From Glossina fuscipes (lineage: Eukaryota > Arthropoda > Insecta > Diptera > Glossinidae): a stretch of DNA of 64,000 bases. Positions 23,984-36,739 of the stretch are shown here, in pieces. The notes beneath the pieces were generated by a model that worked only from the letters and a program-made list of their open reading frames with translations, made no database searches and was not told where the DNA came from. The stretch's first letter is position 1, and each line of letters opens with the position of its first letter. The DNA lies in NCBI RefSeq assembly GCF_014805625.2, contig NW_023998415.1, positions 27,752,329-27,816,328 on the forward strand. The letters are read 5' to 3'. Made by a program: the position numbers and the translations under genes.

Positions 23984-26900
23984 CTTTAAAGTATTTGTTA
24001 AAAATTTTACCAAATATTTTATTTTTGTTTGTAGTCAAGCAATTATTAAGAAGTTGTTTGTAGCTTGAAGGCTTGATGTCTTTGTTTTAAAATATATCAA
24101 GTAAGCTGTGACTGTTCCTTATGACCGTCGATTTTATAATAAATATTCGTCTTGCCTTATGCATTACGCTCAAACTCGGCAAATTGATAATAGTTGTTGC
24201 TCCAGGATGCAACAGCCAGCCCAGTAAATATCAACAATAATAAACAAAAATTCATCCCCAAAACAATCCTTGTACAAAATACATAAAACCACAGTAACAA
24301 AGGAACACGCACACAAACTACCAATTAGAACTGCTTCGTCACCTACTCGCCATCAAGCCTCTCTGTCCGTGACGAGAGGGCGCTAATGTAGACGTGAATG
24401 TAAGAGAGAACGCACATATAAACATACGTAAATGTAGAAATCGAGAGATTGGATAAGAGAGGTGGAGAATGAGAGGATGAGAGGAAAAGAGAAAGAGAAA
24501 GAGATAAAAATAGATAGAAAGCTATAGAGAGAGAAAGGGCGATAGAACACATAAAATTAAATGGAGAGGGAGAGGGAGAGGGAGAGAGAATGAGAATGAG
24601 AAACATATGAGTAAATATATATTTATTAGGTTTTAAAAAATATCAATTAAGTTAGATTATCGATAACAAGGTAAACTTTTACATACGCTTGCACCTATTG
24701 CATCCAAAACTCAGATCATTCGCCAATCTGACAGTGTCTATCTTTCGTTATTCTTTTACTTTACCAGCTTAGCAAACCGCTTCGTAGTAAGGCATAGTGG
24801 CTTTCTTTTCAAAGAATTCTATGAAATTCTACGAAAAAACCGAAACGGACAGAAATTTAAAAGATCTACTAAGGCTTTGTTGTCGAAAATGTATGTGTGG
24901 CCCCACCTTATACCGGAAATTGATGTATTCTCCAAACTGAAGGTACTTCGCCTTATCACATTTTGAAGACGTTCCTGTCGCCCATATCTGAGTCTGAATA
25001 GAAACTTTTATCGGGGCTTACCATAACCTACTCAAGAAGCAGTGAAAGGGTATAACGCAACGAAAACGCAAAGCCTTAATTTTATCCAAGTCATCGTGAA
25101 GTCATCAGCTATTTCTTGTGAAAGCAAAAAAGCAAAAAAATAACGCGAAATTTTTAATACAAATGAAATTAAACGCAACGTCAAGCGTCAAATAACAAAT
25201 GCACTTCAAATGAAGGAAGAGAGTATAAGAAATTTCTCGAACGTATACCAGTAGTGAGTTTAAATTTTTGCGACAAAAAGTAGCCCTCGCTATTGCAAAC
25301 CCATCAGACTAGAGTTAGAGGATGAAAAGCACTCAAGCGTCGAATGAAGCCAAAGAGTCATCGATCGGAATCCAAATTTCGTTGTAGAAAACAAGTGGCT
25401 TTCAGTTATCTTATGGCATAATCATGCGTTACTTAAAATAGAAGGACATCATCGGTTGCTTATAATCTTTTCATTTCCTTCAAAATCACATCTTACACCA
25501 ACGACTTATTGCTTATTATTAATCTGCGACGGTTGTGCAATTGTTTTTATGAGTACATATGCATCTGGACTCATGTTCTGAGAAATATTCGATTCAATTT
25601 GCTTAGACTGATTGGATAGCGCGGCGATTACAGAAATAGAAAATTAAGACCGCCTTACACATGCTCAGGCGAATTTTCAACTCTGAAGAAGCATACTCGA
25701 GCTAAGCGTAAATTATCGTTATGGCAATAAAAGGAAAGCCTAAATTAGGTGAGTCTCTGCATCCGCAAGTCAATACGGACTTGGGATACTCAGTAAACAA
25801 TATGTACGCAGAGGATCCAAAGACACCGAACCGAGTAGAAAATAATTGAAAAAAAAAAAAAAAAAATATGCGCCCCCGCTTAGTGATCACCTATCAGGTC
25901 GAAATAAAAACAAAATATTATAATAACAAGTAAATAAATAAATATATGAAAAAAATAAAAAAAAAAAGAAAAGCTTTAAAAACTCGGAACGATTCTGTAT
26001 CTTGTTCTTTTAATAAAAACTGTGACAAAAAATCACTTATTGATGGAAAGATATTGTGTTCACCCATTTGATCACAGTAACCGCCATAAGATGAAGCTTG
26101 TCATTCATGCTCGAAGATCGAAAAGTTATTCAAATTTCAAGAGAAAACATACGTTGTACATAAATGGACTTGTCTCTCGGTCTCTCGGTCTGTCGGTCAA
26201 TCCAATGATGCTGAGTTCTCAGTAGGACGTGATTCTAAATAAGTTTGCAGTGTTCAGTTTAGTTACTATGGAAAGCGTAACATGGACATGGACCGTAAAC
26301 CTTGCGTGCATACATACTACTCGAAGACTACATATTTAGTTGCACGATGTGCTTAGTTAGGAAAAGTCGACGAATCAAAATCGTCCGGTTGCAATTAACT
26401 TGCTTCGCAAAATAGATTATGATTATGAAAGGTTGAAATGTTGCTAAGCAAGTGTCAAATTTAATATGAATTTTTCTTTTCTTTTTTCTTTTGGAAACAT
26501 TTGTTACTTTGTGCCAGTTTTTCGTAGACATTTGCCTACAGGCAAGCTTACCATCATTTTCATGTAATATAATCGCTTGAAAGACTACCTTAAATAAAAG
26601 AATCGTATTTACTCTTTACACTCATTCTCGTTTGACTTATCTCCCTATTGACGCAGAATAAAGCATTGAACATAGTATTAAAATTTCCATTCAGGTGTTT
26701 TTGCTTGGACTTGGATTGAAATTATGAAAATATATTTTTTATTAAAACGATTAAAGTTAACAATAAAACAGTTTTCACAAAATTTCACACGAACCCACTC
26801 CGAGAAATGCAAGTTCGTTTCGAGAACCAAGTTCTAGGTGAGATGTTGCCATCGAACCACATGAATGCTTTTGCCTATGCCAGTTATCTGTCAGTTTGCG

Positions 26901-29900
26901 GAATATACAAGTTCTATCATCCTTTAAGCTTCAAACGTAAATATCTTAGATATATGTTGCAAAAATTCTCAAACTCTTCTAATCTACGCTGTTTAGGTTC
27001 ATACATTTCTTCAATTAATTGCAATTTTTTTTTCTCAAGTTTTATCGACCTAATCTCTAACTAAGTTACCCATAAAGGTAACTATGTAAGTTGCCTACAA
27101 ATTATTCTTACATTTGTTTTGAATATACTAACTATGATTGCGAACGATTGAGTTTTTATCAGGTATAACTCGAATGTACCGATACTAGTGGCGAACTGTC
27201 TCTTCTAGAAATCTCTTTATCTAATCTCTCTAGCAAAAGTATATGTAATTCATAGTCTTAACTGTCGCAAATAATTTGACAAATGGAAAATACCTATAAT
27301 TATGTTATTTATTGATTCCATTCTACCAATAAACCTCGTGAAGTTCTTCATATAACCGAAAACAATTTTTTCTTGCAATTCTAGCGACATAATGATATCA
27401 TGCCTGATAATTTGTGAAAACTCATCTCTTATATCTTTTATCAATGGATATATGTTATAAATGAATGTCTGTCTATCAGTCCTGGAAAAAAAATATTATT
27501 TAATTCATACATTCATACACTGTGTGTTTGTTTTGAAAAACCAATCTATCGTTTATTTTACACGTAGTGAGCACCGGAAAATGAAATGAGGCCATTAGCA
27601 ATCTTTCAGAACATTCATCATTTATTTCTGAAATCATCCGCAATTTTCTTCCTTTCTTTTTTTTTTTTTTTTTGGTGCTCTAGCCTTATGAAAAATATGA
27701 AAGAGATAATAAATAGTACGCCCTATATGTCCTACCATTGACGCTATCAAAAACAAACTAAGTAGAATAAACAAGAAAATTAGTGACACACTAAGAGAGG
27801 AAGAGAGTTAACTTTGCCATCGCCCAGTACTCACACTATACTAAAACGGAGGAAGAGGCCTATGTACCTCATACTCGGTGCCATTGCCTTAGAGACGAAT
27901 GGGAAGAGAGAGAGAGAGAGAGAGAGAAAGTTTATCTCTCAATCTGATTTTGTGCGCGGAGAGACTATCACATGTACTCATGTTCTCACAAACTTTTACA
28001 CTCTTGGCTTTCTATTGCTCTCACACCTTAAGAGAAAAAGGCTCTTCCGTGGGCGCGTTTTTCGAAATTCTACGAGACAGAGAAATCACTCAATGCTTTC
28101 ATCTATCGGGGTTAAATTTCAAGTTTTCTGCGCACTGCAAGCTTTCAGTCTCTTTCTCAATTATCTCCACATTTTCGAAATCGTCCTCGAATGGAAGAAA
28201 TGTCATCCAATCTAGTTATCTATTTTTCATTTATTTCTTCGGACACTAGTCCATCAATAGATTATCTCAGCTTTTTTATCTGCAAGTTGAAAAAATATCT
28301 AACTACACATCCATCCTTATCGATGAGTTTAAGAGCAATGCGAGTTACGAATAACAAAACGAATACGATTTGAATGATACGGATACCAGTTTTAATTGAA
28401 AATGCTTGCGAATGTCTAAACTGAAATGCTAAGTAATCATTATTTTTAAATTTTTAATAGAAACATATAAATGCATACATACATACATACATACATACAT
28501 ACATGCATACATATATGTTATGTAAAATAAAACTTATTAATATCGTTATTAATAACAAAAAGTCAGTCGCTATATTCCCAATCAGAATAAAACGTGCAAT
28601 CTATTTATTTATAGATGAATGAATGTGTGAAAAAAAAATAAATGGTTAATGGGTAACATCCAGAAGGCCGTAAAATGGACTCACCTTTGACTGTGTCAAT
28701 CGATTTAGAATCATTTTCTGAATCCATTTCTGAATTGATATCAGATTGTTTGTCTGTCTGTATGAATAACGGCAGTAAGTGAAGTGGTATTTGATGACCC
28801 GGGTTCGACTGTAGTATTCCTTACTTACTTCCTCCCTATTATAGCACTAAATTTCCAGCAAAATGTATCTAACTTTGATGATATTCTCACCATATTGCGA
28901 TCGTGTTGAACGACTTTAAACGGTTACTCTCCACTTATTGGCTGATTTGTCATCCTTGATGTCCTTGCATCAAAAGTCGAGATGTAGAGTACACAAAGTC
29001 CCCAATATACAAGCTCCCACTTTTCAACTATTTTATCCGCTTTTATTGTAGTTCTCTTCGAATTTACCGATAGCTGTAAGAAAAAGAATGAAACCCAAGC
29101 AACTTGGAGATTAAAAATAAAAAAAATTAAGTGTTTTATCAAAAAATAAATATTTCTTCTTCTAGCGTGATTCGCAACTTTGTTACATTAATGTAGTAAG
29201 CGGTTAAACGTTCGCAGGAAGATTATACGCTTTCCAATAAACGCAATAAACCATTGGCTTATACTATCCGAAATGGATATAAGATGGAAAGCAACAACAA
29301 ATAGAATTAAAAGAAATAAATGCCCGGACGAACATGAAAAAGTGCGTTAACGCATCAGAAAACTGGGTCTTGGGACTGGCACACGAATGTTGTCTTTAAA
29401 AAAAATTTACCATTATTTTCAGAGGTAGAATAGAATCGTTTCAACTCAGCAGCATTGGCTTCACAACTCTTCCATCGAAAGCGACAATTTGTCGGTGGTT
29501 TGCTGATATTGAATGCTATCGCAGAGTCGGTTACGTTAGAAAAGGCCAAACAATCCCCGGATAATTATTCTCGAGTTGTAAGAGATAGCTGTTGACGTTG
29601 TAAAGATGTCGAGACAAAATTGTCACATGGAGACAAGGCTGTTTTACAAATGATCATCGCGTTTGCTCACAGTGAACCAATAACATCGACATCGATTACT
29701 GAGTTGAATAGCCGTCAAAGTCCATCCGTTCTACTATGTTGTTCTTGCCTACAAAGCTCATTATCTGTTTGCAACTCTCAAACAAACGATCCAAGCAAAG
29801 AGATATGGAGCTAATTACGATAACTGAGGGTCGTTTAGAATTATTTTCGAAAAAAAAATCATTGTTGAAGGAGTCGGAATACGCTGATGCATAAAGTTGA

Positions 29901-30779
29901 ATTTAACCCAAAAAAAAAAAATAAAAAAACTTCCTTACTTAGCCCTACGACTTATTGATCAATGAGTTTTGAGTTTGAGTTTCCTTTATTTTAAAAATTC
30001 GCATCAAATTATTTAAACTAAACGACCAAACAGAACAGAGAATAAAAATTTAAGATTCGTTTGCCTTGGCTTATTCATATAACTGCTTAAACAAACGCAG
30101 GCATACGAGCATTTCTACTACAATGCAAATATATCTTCGCTCAATATATTCGGTTATAGCACACATACGTCTATAGCCTTACACGTACACTTTTTCTCTC
30201 TCTTACTCTCTCTCTCTCTCTCCAAACGTTTGTCCACACATTGGGTCCTGCTTTGCAGAATGATAATTTTTCTGCGCAAGCGTTGCTAGCGAAATGTGTT
30301 TTCTTATATATGTAGAATAATGTTTTTGCCGATAGTAATCATATGAATGTGATAAAGTAAAAATTAAAACTTCTCGCCCTGTTTTTGCATACATACAGTT
30401 CACACAGTTGTGGTCTTTGCTAAGCAAGAACTTCTCTCATATGTAATGTAAAAGATTGCAATCCTTTGTTTTTAACACTAATTAATGTGTTTGTACAAAG
30501 ATGGCGTTGCACACAACTTTGCTCTCGCAACTCAACATGTATAAAGACGGGGAGCATTTCTTTATCAAACATGTTTTTACACAACGTGACCACCGATATA
30601 AGCAATGTAAACATACACTATGCTATAGAGCAAGAGAGCGCAAAAGAGTCAAGTGAACCCAATTAATTATGTGTGCAAGGATACGCATTACGAACACATA
30701 TCGACGATAGTAGATTGCACTGAATAAATGTGCACGTGGGTATATTAGAGTACGCTTGTGGGCCTGCTTATGGAATGGT
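23984..30779. other. Gene-free stretch with purine-rich and GA/CT repeats
   Basis: No gene supported. A purine-rich tract covers about 24430-24605 (GAGA, GAGAGG and GAGAAT units). (GA)n lies at 27905-27927, poly-A at 25849-25866, poly-T at 27656-27674, (CATA)n at 28473-28504 and (CT)n at 30194-30222. Open frames of 133 and 116 codons at 27814-28249 overlap each other in two frames and read through the GA repeat (RERERER), so neither is trusted. The minus-strand frame at 29355-29549 is hydrophilic but unrecognised. Confidence 0.7.
27905..27927. repeat. (GA)n microsatellite
   Basis: Eleven or so perfect GA dinucleotides, within two overlapping long open frames. This explains the Arg-Glu repeats in both translations. 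Confidence 0.95.
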
Positions 30780-30947
30780 ATGTCCTTGTATGTCCGTCTA
30801 CCCATTTTGTTCTCTTTTGTTCGACCTACAGCTCGCAATTTTTGAGATATTTTGATGAAACTTATTACACCGACACGATTTATCACAAAAACGAATGCTA
30901 TTGAAAAATTTTCGAATCGGAGTATTTTTTATTTTAAAAAATGGACC
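30780..30947 (+). repeat. Interspersed fly repeat fragment
   Basis: Contains 'TTTTGATGAAACTTATTACA', 'CCGACACGATTTATCACAA' and 'GCTATTGAAAAATTTTCGAA'. These align with 'TTTTGATGAGATTTCGTACA', 'CCGACATATTTTGGCTCAA' and 'GCTATTAGAAATAGTTCGAA' at about 54026-54090. A TATGTCCGTCTACCC step lies just upstream, as the GTCTGTCC steps do in the other copy. It directly abuts the LINE at 30948. Confidence 0.55.
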
Positions 30948-31754
30948 AGTTAGTTAGACCAATGCTTGAGTATGCCTCGGTTGTATGATCTCTTTCCTGT
31001 AGATGTTATGCAGATTCAGTTGAATCAGATCAAAAGCAATTCTTGCTGTTTGCGCTTAGGAATGTGGCTTGCGACCCGCTTATCTCGTTCGCCTCCTCAT
31101 GTAAATGGGTTGCTTCTGCTATCCTTACCGTCACTTGAGAAACGTAGATTTATTCTTGGTGTCTACTTCTTAATTAACTTAATTAATGGTACTATGGATT
31201 CGTCCACATACTTGCTTAGCACAAATGTGCCTAACCGCTCTTATTATGAGCTCTTTCATCCTGTTACGAGTTATTTGCAAGAAGTCTGAACAAAATCGTG
31301 TCTATCAGTCACTTTATCTCAATATCGGATTCTTTATAGTGTATCGAAACGTCTTTGCCTATGTCATATTTGAATCAACTTTTAATCTTAATACCGGATT
31401 ATCTTTCGAAAACTGATTGGTTTTGATTACTGTATCGTTTGATTATCAGGCTTTTGCTTGCTTGCGATGGCTTAAAGATTCACTTGCAATTTGGTTTTGT
31501 ACTATGTGTGAGTGTGTCTTAGCGCTGGTTATGTACATGCTTTTTCTCTCACATCTACCTATGAATGAATTATTATTTAATTGTTTGTGTGTTCTTTTTT
31601 TTCTTTACATCTCCTTATATACTTTCTACTAGTTTTTAATAATAATTGGTATAAAATAAAGTTCCAAGAGTTAATCGAATTCGACTGTAGGTTCATTTTA
31701 GCTGAGTTTCATCTGTAAGCAAATAAATAAAATATTAAATAATAATAAATAAAC
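30948..31754 (+). mobile_element. 5'-truncated LINE, family 2 copy A (broken)
   Basis: This is the C-terminal part of a non-LTR retrotransposon ORF2 plus its 3' end. Visible pieces include 'LVRPMLEYASVV', then 'RCYADSVESDQKQFLLFALR'-like codons in shifting frames, 'LLLLSLPSLEKRRFILGVYF' and 'NVPNRSYYELFHP'. In LINEs of flies this region follows the reverse-transcriptase palm and thumb. The copy at 36740-37590 aligns throughout, including 3' untranslated blocks ('CTTGCGATGGCTTAAAGATT', 'CACTTGCAATTTGGTT') and an A-rich AAAT tail (31720-31754). Several stops and frameshifts separate the coding pieces. The endonuclease, ORF1 and most of the reverse transcriptase are missing, as is usual after incomplete reverse transcription. 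Open frames at 30966-31289, 31186-31416 and 31417-31632 are parts of it. Confidence 0.8.
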
Positions 31755-31799
31755 GCTTTGCCATATAACTGTTCCTACGGAAACTTTGGATCTTTGTAC

Positions 31800-32260
31800 G
31801 GCAAAACAGAGCCTCATTTTCAATATTTCTTCATGAAAATTCGTTTATAATAATAATTTGACATAAAGATTAACTTCGCCGAATATGGTCCACATACGTC
31901 TGTTTTTGTATCCCAATCTATATGAAAAATGACAAAAAGGTTTAATTTTTAGTATTTTATGATGAGAATTAGTTCTTGGTAACCTTGCTAACCTTAGAGA
32001 ATTTGAATCGCACAAAACAGGCCCTTTTTTAAACCGCACTATATATAGGGGTTCTTATGACAGCACAATCTTTTGTAGCAACGAAGGCTAATATGTGATT
32101 TGTTACGACGAAAGCACTTGGAAACTAAAATATCTTTGCCAATGAAATTAAGTTCGCTAAATTTGGACTATGTTCACGCTTGAGGACTCGCCAATATAAG
32201 AGCTCCCATGAAAATTACGCATTTACATACAAATAACTTGCCTTATTTTATTGAGGGCGC
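31800..32260 (-). repeat. Degenerate units of the fly tandem repeat seen at 11235
   Basis: On the minus strand, 'ATTCTCATCATAAAATACTA' followed by AAAATTAAACC (about 31937-31968) matches the unit blocks at 11337-11600 and the stretch at about 52846-52880. A second internal pair is 'GATTAACTTCGCCGAATATG' plus GTCCACA (31868-31894) against 'AAATTAAGTTCGCTAAATTT' plus GGACTATG (32144-32171). The peptide-level match 'HKILKIKPFCH' against 'NKILKIQSFCH' at 52850 comes from the shared repeat and not from a gene. Confidence 0.5.
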
Positions 32261-34129
32261 AATGAAAAATGATTGACTTTACTCTCCGAGCGTACTCGAT
32301 TTATATACATTTTAGAAATTTGTGACTATCATCAGATTTTGTTACTGAAGTGTTAGTAAGAAATAAGATCTGCTCGCTCGCTTCCTAAGAAAACATTATA
32401 TAATGTTATGAAATTTCGCTTTTCTAAGATAGCACTCCCAGCACTAGATCGTGGATACTCTTTTCATGAGAAATGCACTTCACGTCTTCACTACAAGACT
32501 TTTTTATTTACAATGAATTTGTTTTAGGGTAGAATCATTTACATTTTGCTCTGGCAGCACCCTCCACTTCTCAACTCTAATATTCTCTTTCGACTCGAAA
32601 ATTCTTGTCCGACTGAGTCTGTCGTCCGTAAATATTCTATTTATATACATTTTCACAAGCGTATTACTATTACCTATGTTCACGGTTTCGTTTTTAATCC
32701 GGCAGTCGGCAGCTGCATGACGTGCCTGCGAATGTGTACTTGGTTTTTCCCTGTCTGCTCTGCCGTTAATCTTGTGCACTTGGTTTTTCCCTCTTTAGGG
32801 AATTTATTATTTGCGAAAATTAATTATCCGGAATAAACTGGATTTGGGGATTCCCGTAACGATATCATAAGATGGAACATTGGCGATCCATTCGGTTCGA
32901 TAAGCTAGCGAGCGACAAGAAGATTTTTTCTTTTCTGTACAAAACATCCAAAATAAAAACACATCTTAAAATTGGAGCATAGGACTCTAAAAGGGGATGA
33001 GCAAGTGTTCAACTTTGTTATAAGTTTTTATACTTTAAGTATGGTTTAGCTTTGATCGGAAAGTTCTTCCTTAGCTTAGTTTAGTTAATGTTTTAGGAAA
33101 ACTTCATGTGCCTCTCCAACGTCTATTAATGCATTTTTACCCGAAATCGAACATGAGACAAGTCTTCGTATCTTTCGTGTTAAGAATTTATTGTTCGAAA
33201 TTCGAATCGAATTATTTCGAAAGATATTGTCTTAGCTAAACAACCGTTTGCTCTGAATTAAGGCATTTGTGTAACGATTTTGAAAATTTGAGAAACATTT
33301 CTCTACTACTTCCCTGCTTGCATTGACCGTAAAATAAAAATTTTAAAATATTTATACAATTTTTCAAATCGTATTGTATTCTCAGTACTTTAAATTACCA
33401 CAGGATAATCTTAAAAATGTAAAATTTATAGATTTTATTAATTTAATCGTTTTGGGACATCCTGGCTTTTTTTCGCAATAAAAAAAAAGAAAAAAAAAAG
33501 AAATTAATTTCTCTCAATGTGAAAATCATACAGAATTGACACCTTCGGCATTATATGAAACATAAAAGAAAAGAGTCAGCAACTTTACTGTTGCTCCCTT
33601 ATTCAGTTAACAAAGCATCATTTATTTTATAATGGAAGCAAAAATCTACAGCCCGTTGTTTTTTAAGGAAAATGTCATTTGCAAATTCATTTTTGCGTAA
33701 ACATTCTTTTTGCCGGTTTTTTTTTCATTTTCTCTCGTAAACATTCTGCTTCGTATAAAACTAAAGTGTGTTAAAAAGTTAATTACGTTAACAGAGGAGG
33801 ACAGTGTGACAAACAAATATCCAATAGAAGAGCTTGTTGTTAGAGCTTTATTGAGGCCAAGCAGTGAGAATTAACGAATTAATCCGAAGAATCGGTTTAT
33901 AAACGATTCCGGATTTCCGGATCGTTGTCAGTTATGTGTTTTTTTTTTTTAATTTCCATTTCAATGAAAGGCACATCCCTTAAGAACCGAAATCGTTATT
34001 AAAAAGTAAATGCTTAAGCTTCTGCTTCAAAAGCTATCTAAGTAGTTTTATGAGTTTAAAAAACTTTTCCGTTCATTCATCCTATACATCGGGCTGGAAA
34101 TTTATACTTACAACGGACCAACATTTCCA
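32261..34129. other. Gene-free stretch
   Basis: No gene supported. Two overlapping frames on opposite strands at 32504-32836 have no recognised domain. Otherwise AT-rich sequence with poly-A at 33479-33500 and poly-T at 33940-33950. Confidence 0.7.
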
Positions 34130-34465
34130 TAATATATGTGTACACGTGTATAATGCGTCGAGCAATAGCAGCAACGGATTGGTGTCAAGAGATACCGAGA
34201 ATGCTTTCATTCACTCAGCATACATCGTATCTAACAAATATATATTTTCATGACATGTCTGTAAAAATTTTAAAAATTCGAAGACTAAAGCAACCGGATG
34301 AGCAGTAGCAACAAAGAAAATTGGCACGATTTTCAAAGGGTATGAATATATGCAATGCACAACAACTGATTGCGTAAGAGATACCGAGAACGATTTCCTT
34401 CATTATCTACACACATCGTCTCCATCAAATTTATATATTTGTATACACATTTTCGTAGGAGTCCG
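34130..34465 (+). repeat. Diverged direct duplication, ~190 bp spacing
   Basis: AGAGATACCGAGAA occurs at 34188 and again at 34377. The sequence after each copy stays alignable: 'TGCTTTCATTCACTCAGCAT' and 'ACATCGTATCTAACAAATAT' against 'CGATTTCCTTCATTATCTAC' and 'ACATCGTCTCCATCAAATTT'. A 'GATGAGCAGTAGCAACAAA' block at 34299 has a near copy at 36669 ('GATGAGCACTAGCAACAAA'), so this may be part of a wider repeat family. Confidence 0.6.
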
Positions 34466-34639
34466 TGCAACATTTCGAGGAGAAGAACGTAGATAGTAGT
34501 AGGTTTCTAGCTAACTGTCAATAATGTCACACTTATAGTCACCTCCAAACCATGGGGATATATTCGTGTTGTTAAAACGTTTGCGATACACCGAGATGTA
34601 CTTCAAACATTCCTTCTATATATATATTCGTGATCGTTA

Positions 34640-34960
34640 TCGAGTTCCGGATCGATTGGGGCATATCGGTCAGTCTGTCCGTCTGCATAATATAGGTGAT
34701 AAACATTCCTCTACACGCAGAAGTGAAGATATCAGCTTAAAACTTGGCAAACGCGTTGAAAATGCGCGAAATCGGCCCAAGGGCATGCCCACAACAAAAC
34801 ATAAACTAACAGCATTTCTGCTTTTAAAAATAAAAAAAAAAAAATTGAGTTTTTTACTTATTACTCATAAACTACAGCAGAAGTAGTCGTACATGTCTTT
34901 ATCTCCATCCACAAAAGTGGATGAAATCGGCCGCGCCCACTAAATGATATGGAATATCAA
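34640..34960 (+). repeat. Interspersed fly repeat with GTCTGTCCGTCTG step
   Basis: Contains CGGTCAGTCTGTCCGTCTG, 'GATATCAGCTTAAAACTTGG', 'GAAATCGGCCCAAGGGCATG' and, further on, 'GAAATCGGCCGCGCCCACTA'. This is the reverse-sense counterpart of the GGACAGAC repeats. The 106-codon frame at 34566-34886 is an accidental translation. Confidence 0.6.
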
Positions 34961-35957
34961 AATTCGTATTTTTCTTTTGATTTTTTTTTTTGTTTTTTTC
35001 CAGTATATTACGTGGTGGGTTGCAAAAGATTTGATCATAGCCGAAGGTAATTTTCTTATTTAATCTGCCGAAAATGATGAAACGTGTTGAGCATAATCGG
35101 CTGGAAATGATGACAATGGATTTTGGATTAACTTTGTTTGTATTAAAAAAGGGTTGACAACTATTTGCTTACGAAAGGCGATAAGTGCAAGAAGTGATTT
35201 TTAGAATTCAAATATTTTCGAGGAATTTTTTGCACATTTTAACCCACCGTAGATGGCGCATTATATCATCGTTCTTAGTCAGTCGAACATCATGCATGCA
35301 TGCATAGTCATAATATATTTGTGTTTAATTCAACGGAAATTAAAATAAAATTATGACAAAATAATGAAATACCCAGCAGAACAATGGAAAGTGTAGAATA
35401 AAGAAATTACAATACACGAGGTAACGTGACAAAAACTGAAATCACAGACGTCAAAGTAATTGACCGCTGGGAAATGAACCCATAAAATAACAAAAACAAA
35501 AACAATGTACGAAAAAAAAAAAAAAACAGAAAGGAAAGGAAAGAAAAGAAAAGAGGAAAACCCTGTAACTCTTGCAGTCAGTCTATTTACGAGCATAATA
35601 AAAAATCATGTCACAAGTAACTCCCGCATACAAAGTCTCTGTCTATAATGAGCGTTAAAAGAAAGTAAAAAGAAACTTGAAAGAAAGCTGTAGTCGCCTT
35701 AAGGCAAACCCTGAACACTCCGAACGCCGTAAATATATTTAGTAAATCATCTCGGGTCTGTGTGATTACGGTCTTCGAATTTGGGCTTCAGGAACGTTTT
35801 CCTGAACTGTTGCGAAAACCGCTAATAAATATTTCATTAATTTCAATTGTTATTGTGGTTTGTAAGTTATTGATAAAAATTTTTTTTAGAATTTTCGAAA
35901 ATATGTGTAAAGTATTTGTTGTTGTTGTCGTATATGCAAAAAATATATTGACTTGTA

Positions 35958-35994
<37 letters not shown>

Positions 35995-36739
35995 TTCTCA
36001 AGGCTGCATGTTACAAATTGAATGCTAAAATTAATACGCACTCATCCTACTTAGTGAAGGTTTTGAAGTACACCCACTAAATACCTTAATACACCGCCAA
36101 TTAGTAGCAAAAAGCAACGACGTAATAATGAGAACGCTATGCGAAAGCAGCAGCAGTCTCGTTGACTAACTGACTACATAGCTGAGATGTATGGAAAATA
36201 ATCAACAAAGTCGAGTTAGAGGATTCCATTCTTTGCAGTGGTTGTGTATGTTATTTTGACGTTTATTAACCACCTTTAATATATTTTTGTTATTGTTGCT
36301 TGTGCTTGTGCTTGTGCTTGTGCTTGTGCTGGTGCTGGTGTCGGTCTTTTTCCCTTCACGCTTTACGCGTATATATGGGTTTGTGTTTGTATATGTTTAC
36401 TAAAATCCTTCTTTTTAATTCGTTTCTTGTGGATGGGCATATAATAGCTCAAAGCTCATTTATTATATGGCGTGCAAAAATTCACGCCGTTAATATAAAA
36501 AAAAAAAAGCAGACGACGAACGTTAATAGTCAGGTTCTCTTTTTTGTTTTGCATTTTGATGTTCTCCTGGTTATTGTGTTCGCATTTGTTGATTGGAAAT
36601 TTCCAATGATTTTGAAAGGATTCACTTAGAAAGAAATAAGAAATAAGTTCTTCAACTTATGAACAATGGGATGAGCACTAGCAACAAATATATATCGTCT
36701 AGATTTTGAAAGAAAAAAAAAAGGATATTCGTTTTAAAT
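34961..36739. other. Gene-free stretch with TA and TGTGCT repeats
   Basis: No gene supported. It contains poly-T near 34980-34999, tandem GCAT at 35293-35306, (TA)n at 35959-35993 and the hexanucleotide TGTGCT array at 36298-36341. The minus frame at 35351-35596 reads an A-rich tract as Phe-rich peptide. Confidence 0.75.
36298..36341. repeat. TGTGCT hexanucleotide repeat
   Basis: About seven tandem hexamers TGTGCT, the last ones changed to GGTGCT. Read as codons it gives the Cys-Leu and Cys-Trp repeats at the start of the 36300-36629 frame, which is otherwise unremarkable. Confidence 0.95.

Noticed and set aside
27814..28249. Two overlapping long plus-strand frames (133 and 116 codons)
   Set aside because: They overlap in different frames, pass through a (GA)n repeat and have no recognised domain.
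28473..28504. Regular CATA array checked as a possible CRISPR-like repeat
   Set aside because: It is a plain tetranucleotide microsatellite with no spacers, and the DNA is eukaryotic.
28790..28830. GGGTTCGACTG, resembling a tRNA T-loop
   Set aside because: No matching acceptor, D or anticodon stems could be folded around it.
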